Positions 61,064-64,000 of a stretch of DNA of 64,000 bases are shown here, piece by piece. A program made the position numbers and the translations under genes. Numbering within the stretch: the first letter of the stretch is position 1; every line of letters starts with the position of its first letter. Source of the DNA: Armatimonadetes bacterium Uphvl-Ar1 (GTDB lineage Bacteria > Armatimonadota > Fimbriimonadia > Fimbriimonadales > Fimbriimonadaceae); assembly GCA_002162075.1 (NCBI GenBank), contig CP021423.1:2666001-2730000 (forward strand). Reading direction: 5' to 3'. The notes below the pieces were generated by a model, which was given only the letters and a program-made list of their open reading frames with translations, had not been told where the DNA came from and did not search any database.

Positions 61064-61080
61064 GAAGGGTTCTGTTTGGC

Positions 61081-61086
61081 TAGACT
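61081..61086 (+). promoter_or_regulatory. Candidate -10 box (leaderless) for serC
   Basis: TAGACT, then 6 nt (AGAGGC), then the serC ATG at 61093. AGAGG is too close to the ATG to serve as a ribosome-binding site. Confidence 0.45.
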
Positions 61087-61092
61087 AGAGGC

Positions 61093-62184
61093 ATGAGCTT
61101 GCCTTACGATCGCGTTTACAACTTCTCGGCGGGTCCGGGAGTGATCCCGGTTCCGGTTTTGGAAGAAGCCCGAGACAATATGTTGAATTGGAAGGGTTCG
61201 GGAGTTGGGGTGATGGAGATGAGTCACCGGGGCAAGCATTATGAGAAAATCGCGGCGGCAGCCGATGCGGATTGCCGAGAGTTTTTGGGAGTTCCTGACA
61301 ACTACAAAGTGTTGTACCTGCAAGGTGGGGCGAGTCTGCAGTTCACGATGCTGGCAATGAACTTTTTGAATGGAGGTTCAGCGGATTACTTGCGGACTGG
61401 GACATGGGGCGAGAAAGCGGTTTCGGCGGGGAAATTGCATGGGACGGTGCACTTGGCCCACGATGCAAAGGGGTCGAATTATGATGTCGCCGGCTATGAT
61501 TTGGCGACCTATTCGGATGAAGCGAAGTTTGTGCATTTCACAATGAACGAGACAATTCAGGGTGTGGACTTTTTGGGTGATCCTCCGGCGGATGGTCGGG
61601 ATTGGATTTGCGATATGAGTTCTTGTATTGGGAGTCGCCCGTTTGATGTCAGCCGGTACGCGATGATTTATGCGGGTGCGCAAAAGAATATGGGGCCGAG
61701 CGGGGTGGCCTTGGTTTTGCTGCGAGAGGATTTGCTGGAGCGGATTCCGGAGGGTTTGCCGCCGATGCTGGACTACAAGGTTATGGTGGAAAACGAATGG
61801 ATGTACAACACACCGAATACGTGGGGGGCTTATGTGATGAGCCTGGTTTTCCGGCATTGGATTGATTTTGGTGGGCTCGAGGCGGTCGGTCGCTACAACG
61901 ATGAAAAAGCGGGGCATATTTATTCGGCAATTGATGAGTCTGGTGGGTTCTTTAAGGTTCATGCTCAGCCGCAAAATCGGTCGCGTATGAATATTTCGTT
62001 TACTCTGCCGGATGAAGATTTGACGACGAAATTTTTGGCGGAGTCGAAGGCGGCAGGTTTCCATGAGTTGAAAGGTCACCGCTCAGTTGGTGGATGTCGA
62101 GCGAGTATTTACAATGCCTTTCCGGCGGAAGGGTGTGTTGCTTTGGGCGGGTTTATGCGTGAGTTCGCGTCGGCGAATGGGTAG
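61093..62184 (+). CDS. serC: Phosphoserine aminotransferase
   Basis: A 363-residue PLP enzyme making phosphoserine (serine synthesis, also the PLP pathway). It starts YNFSAGPGVIPVPVLEEARD with GVGVMEMSHRGKHYEKI. VLYLQGGASLQFTMLAMNF follows. The Schiff-base Lys is in YAGAQKNMGPSG. The end reads GGCRASIYNAFPAEGCVALG and FMREFASANG. Length is standard, so the gene is complete. Degenerate second and third copies of its 3' end follow downstream. Confidence 0.96.
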   Translation: MSLPYDRVYNFSAGPGVIPVPVLEEARDNMLNWKGSGVGVMEMSHRGKHYEKIAAAADADCREFLGVPDNYKVLYLQGGASLQFTMLAMNFLNGGSADYLRTGTWGEKAVSAGKLHGTVHLAHDAKGSNYDVAGYDLATYSDEAKFVHFTMNETIQGVDFLGDPPADGRDWICDMSSCIGSRPFDVSRYAMIYAGAQKNMGPSGVALVLLREDLLERIPEGLPPMLDYKVMVENEWMYNTPNTWGAYVMSLVFRHWIDFGGLEAVGRYNDEKAGHIYSAIDESGGFFKVHAQPQNRSRMNISFTLPDEDLTTKFLAESKAAGFHELKGHRSVGGCRASIYNAFPAEGCVALGGFMREFASANG

Positions 62185-62235
62185 GTGACCTTTCCCCTCC
62201 CTCAATCCCTCCCCAGAGGGGAGGGAAGTTCGCTC
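62185..62235 (+). repeat. serC 3' UTR unit, copy 1 (CT-rich hairpin)
   Basis: Begins directly after the serC stop. CCCTCCCC (62207-62214) pairs with GGGGAGGG (62218-62225) across 3 nt. The 51-bp unit recurs at 62431-62481 with 45 of 51 identical bases. It could act as terminator, although no T-run follows. Confidence 0.75.
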
Positions 62236-62241
62236 GATTAG

Positions 62242-62334
62242 GGCTGTCGGGCGAGTATTTATAATGCTTTTCCGGCGGAGGGGTGTGTTGCTTTAGGTGG
62301 GTTTATGCGTGAGTTTGCGAAAATGAGTAAATAG
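62242..62334 (+). pseudogene. Relic second copy of the serC 3' end
   Basis: Positions 62242-62319 match 62092-62169 inside serC at 70 of 78 bases. All eight differences are synonymous in the serC frame (Gly, Arg, Tyr, Ala, Glu, Leu, Gly and Phe codons). The copy then reads KMSK and stop at 62334, a different tail from serC's own SANG. It has no upstream coding sequence. The substitution pattern shows that the copy came from a serC that had diverged under selection. Confidence 0.85.
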
Positions 62335-62360
62335 TTCCTTCTTAATCAACCCCACCCCTG

Positions 62361-62389
62361 CCCCTCCCCAAACGTGGGGAGGGGATTTT
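62361..62389 (+). terminator. GC-rich hairpin downstream of the serC relic
   Basis: CCCCTCCCC (62361-62369) pairs perfectly with GGGGAGGGG (62376-62384) and is followed by ATTTT. It looks like the terminator that once belonged to the second serC tail. Confidence 0.6.
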
Positions 62390-62401
62390 CCGCCAGTATG
62401 A

Positions 62402-62433
62402 TTTATGCGTGAGTTTGCCGGTTCAAACGGGTG
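62402..62433 (+). pseudogene. Relic third copy of the last codons of serC
   Basis: TTTATGCGTGAGTTTGC followed by codons for GSNG and a TGA stop. It corresponds to FMREFASANG of serC. Only about ten codons remain. Confidence 0.65.
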
Positions 62434-62481
62434 ACCGTTCCCCTCCCTCTTTCCCTCCCCAGCAGGAAGGGAAGTTCGCTC
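62431..62481 (+). repeat. serC 3' UTR unit, copy 2
   Basis: Matches 62185-62235 at 45 of 51 positions, starting GTGACC and ending AAGTTCGCTC, without length change. It follows the third serC tail exactly as copy 1 follows the true serC stop. Confidence 0.75.
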
Positions 62482-62747
62482 ACAATGTCAATCACCCAGA
62501 ATCAAGGGCCTACCTTGCCTCAATCTTTCCACACTCCGGAGGGAAAAACTGACCCCAGAGGCTGATCTAGAGTTTCTGGAACTCAAGGTGAAAAAGCAAT
62601 CTCTGATTTGCCAACGGATTAAGTCTGAGGCATGCTTTCCCCAAATGGAAGCAAGGCTCGATTGTTTAGGTTGAGACATGTGAGTTTACAAGTTCAGACT
62701 GATCTCCGATTCAGTGTCGGAATGCTGATTGATTGATCGGGGTGTGA
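62482..62747. other. Intergenic stretch without a convincing gene
   Basis: This completes a 577-bp gap between serC and the acyltransferase. A plus-strand frame around 62525-62673 reads like a helical protein remnant (LRREKLTPEADLEFLELKVK) with no start. A 63-codon minus-strand frame (62488-62679) lacks support. I see no RNA gene. Confidence 0.4.
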
Positions 62748-62753
62748 TATTCT
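62748..62753 (+). promoter_or_regulatory. Candidate -10 box for the acyltransferase gene
   Basis: TATTCT, then 8 nt of C-rich sequence, then ATG 62762. No Shine-Dalgarno motif is present. Confidence 0.4.
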
Positions 62754-62761
62754 CGCCCCCT

Positions 62762-63894
62762 ATGGGTGGAACCACGCAATCAAGTGAGCTTATCCGCCCG
62801 CTCGCGGGATTTCGTGCGATTGCTGCTTTGTGGGTTGTGGTGGTTCATACGGAGAGCCTGCATCCTGGGAACATCCCGGAATCGGCACAGATGTTTCTGC
62901 GGGGGTACGGAACACTTCCGGTTGTGTTCTTTTTTGTCCTATCGGGGTTTATCCTTAGTCTTGTTTATTCTGAGCGCATTGGCGAATCCGGATTTCAACC
63001 GAATGAACTCAAGACGTACGCTTGGGCAAGGATTGCTCGGGTTGTCCCTCTTTACTTTTTCACATTGATTGTTCCGATCGGGTTTCACATAGCATGGACA
63101 AATCGGGGGGGAACCGTTCCGATGCCTTTCACCGAACACACTGTGATAGGATCGCTTGGGTTTTCGACGGATGGATGGGCATTTAATTCGCTTTTCCGGA
63201 GCAATGTTCCCGCTTGGACATTGACGGCGGAATTGATTTTTACTCTCTTTTTCCATTTATCTTTCCTCGGATTGCTCGGCAAGACCGAACCACTTTGCTT
63301 CGGGGCCTCTACTTCTCGATGGGTACCTATGGGGTCATCCAGTTGGGTTTGGGGATAGCTCAGATTTATGGAGATGACTGGTGGAGACCGGTGGGATATG
63401 GCTTGGGTCACTTTGGTCCGCCGCTGTTTGTGCCCGTTTTTCTGGTTGGAATCTATATGGGAGTTCTCGCGCGCAGAGGGGGGCTGTCGAAATGGACTGA
63501 AACCCACGCTGATGCGATCTATGCGGCCTTTATGATTGGAGTTGTGCTGCTGGTAACTCTGCCTACTCCTCCGCTCCCTCCGTCCCTTGTGACTGCGTTG
63601 CTTTGCCCATTAATTTGCCTTTCGATTGTTGCCGGGCATGGTCAAATGGGGTTAACGAACCGGGTTCTTTCTTGGCCAGTGGTTCAGCTTTTTGGTTCAG
63701 CCAGCTACGCGATATACATCACTCATTGGCCGGTCAAGGAGCTTTTGCAGTTCTACTTCCACCCTAAAGGTTGGCCCGAATTTTCGAAGGGCTTTGTTGT
63801 TCTGGGGATTGTCATTGTGGTAGGGCTTGTTTGTCATTTCTGGGTGGAGAAGCCACTCTACCGATGGGTGCGTCGGATGTCGGGGGTCGGTTAA
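62762..63894 (+). pseudogene. Acyltransferase 3 family (OafA-like) gene with one frameshift
   Basis: Two overlapping frames (62729-63358 and 63214-63894) make one polytopic O-acyltransferase. The first part has the family start IRPLAGFRAIAALWVVVVHT (catalytic His after the first helix), FFVLSGFILSLVY and ARIARVVPLY. The second part continues the helices (FGPPLFVPVFLVGIYMGVLA) and ends with FGSASYAIYITHWPVKELL and a terminal WVEKPLYRWVRR. Adding one G to the run at 63302-63305 joins them as LCFGGLYFSMGTYGV. Such enzymes acetylate O-antigen, peptidoglycan or exopolysaccharide. Its stop interlocks with the convergent permease gene (TTAA). Confidence 0.85.
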
Positions 63895-64000
63895 CGTTCG
63901 CCGGGGAGGACGATGCCGCGCATGATGACATTTTGGGCAAAGAAGAAAACGACCAGAGTTGGCAGGGCGGCGAGGGTGACAGCGGCCATAACGATAGCTT
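63891..64000 (-). CDS. Carbohydrate ABC transporter permease (MalG type), 5' part outside the window
   Basis: Only the last 36 codons are present. They read VTLAALPTLVVFFFAQNVIM and RGIVLPGER, the final membrane helix and tail typical of MalG/binding-protein-dependent sugar permeases (usually FxxQRxxxxGxxxGxxKG). The rest of the transporter should lie beyond the right edge on the minus strand. The family assignment is fairly good; the substrate is unknown. Confidence 0.75.
   Translation of the reverse strand, partial: AIVMAAVTLAALPTLVVFFFAQNVIMRGIVLPGER

Noticed and set aside
61378-62079. 233-codon open frame antisense to serC
   Set aside because: It is a shadow of serC; the residue make-up (Arg/His/Pro-rich) is typical of antisense frames.
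62525-62673. Possible remnant of a small helical (YdcH-like) protein on the plus strand
   Set aside because: No start codon, only about 49 codons, and the resemblance is to general Lys/Leu/Glu helices; too weak to call.
62488-62679. 63-codon minus-strand frame in the gap after serC
   Set aside because: No ribosome-binding site, no recognisable family, and the plus-strand reading of the same stretch looks more protein-like though it lacks a start.
1-64000. CRISPR arrays, tRNA or rRNA genes, insertion sequences, prophage genes
   Set aside because: Looked for in all intergenic stretches; no regular direct repeats, cloverleaf-like sequences, transposase or phage structural genes were found.

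Overview
The window is gene-dense (about 50% G+C, very short intergenic gaps, many 4-bp ATGA/TTGA overlaps) and carries ordinary bacterial chromosomal genes. There is no phage, plasmid, insertion sequence, CRISPR array, rRNA or tRNA that I can see. Several traits point to a diderm bacterium of the Armatimonadota (Fimbriimonadia-like), with moderate confidence. These are an H-X9-DG type prepilin-like protein (36899-37765), csaB next to a DUF5693 gene, an LptC/LptA-like protein, a Ccm haem-export cluster, and many secreted or lipoprotein genes of unknown family. The assignment rests on family and neighbourhood recognition; no 16S rRNA is present.

Layout. 1-3.1 kb (minus): truncated purH and an Ig-like membrane protein. 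3.2-8 kb: a ceramidase-like hydrolase, then on the minus strand two zinc dehydrogenases, a cupin and an M48 peptidase. 8-12.6 kb (plus): SRPBCC protein, a CBS-DUF1385 fusion, secG, a metallophosphoesterase and ccmABCD, including a 44-residue ccmD. 12.6-14.4 kb (minus): rpsF-ssb-phosphoglucose/phosphomannose isomerase. 15.4-34.9 kb: a long co-oriented minus-strand block for envelope building, made of a repeat protein, rhomboid protease, DUF5693, csaB, a broken outer-membrane beta-barrel gene, two lipoproteins, a 908-residue secreted protein, an LptC/A-like protein, a nucleotidyltransferase-phosphomannomutase fusion, a polysaccharide deacetylase and an HD phosphohydrolase. 34.9-47.7 kb: mixed metabolism (malate dehydrogenase, TatD, dipeptide epimerase, hisG) plus a YqiJ-like protein with two flotillins. 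47.8-52.5 kb: purS-purQ, an NlpC/P60 gene with a frameshift, and a DUF4143 ATPase. 52.5-60.2 kb (minus): rimO, gyrB, rplK, queE and queC. 60.2-64 kb: serC, an unusual set of serC-tail relics, a frameshifted acyltransferase and the end of a sugar ABC permease.

Genes that work together: purH, purS and purQ (purines); queE and queC (queuosine precursor); ccmABCD (cytochrome c maturation); csaB with DUF5693, LptC/A-like, the barrel protein and the sugar-nucleotide fusion (envelope polysaccharide and outer membrane); the YqiJ-like protein with two flotillins (membrane microdomains).

The main unusual observations are: (i) degenerate copies of the serC 3' end and its 3' UTR lying downstream of intact serC, with one 78-bp copy differing only at synonymous sites; (ii) four frameshifts in three envelope genes, each repaired by adding one G to a G run; (iii) a recurring TANNNT box 6-8 nt before the start codon, suggesting leaderless transcripts; (iv) a secreted protein with about 12 copies of a 27-residue G-(N/D)-D-x-Y repeat, whose 5' end overlaps that of a divergent secreted hydrolase; and (v) several unusual domain fusions or splits.
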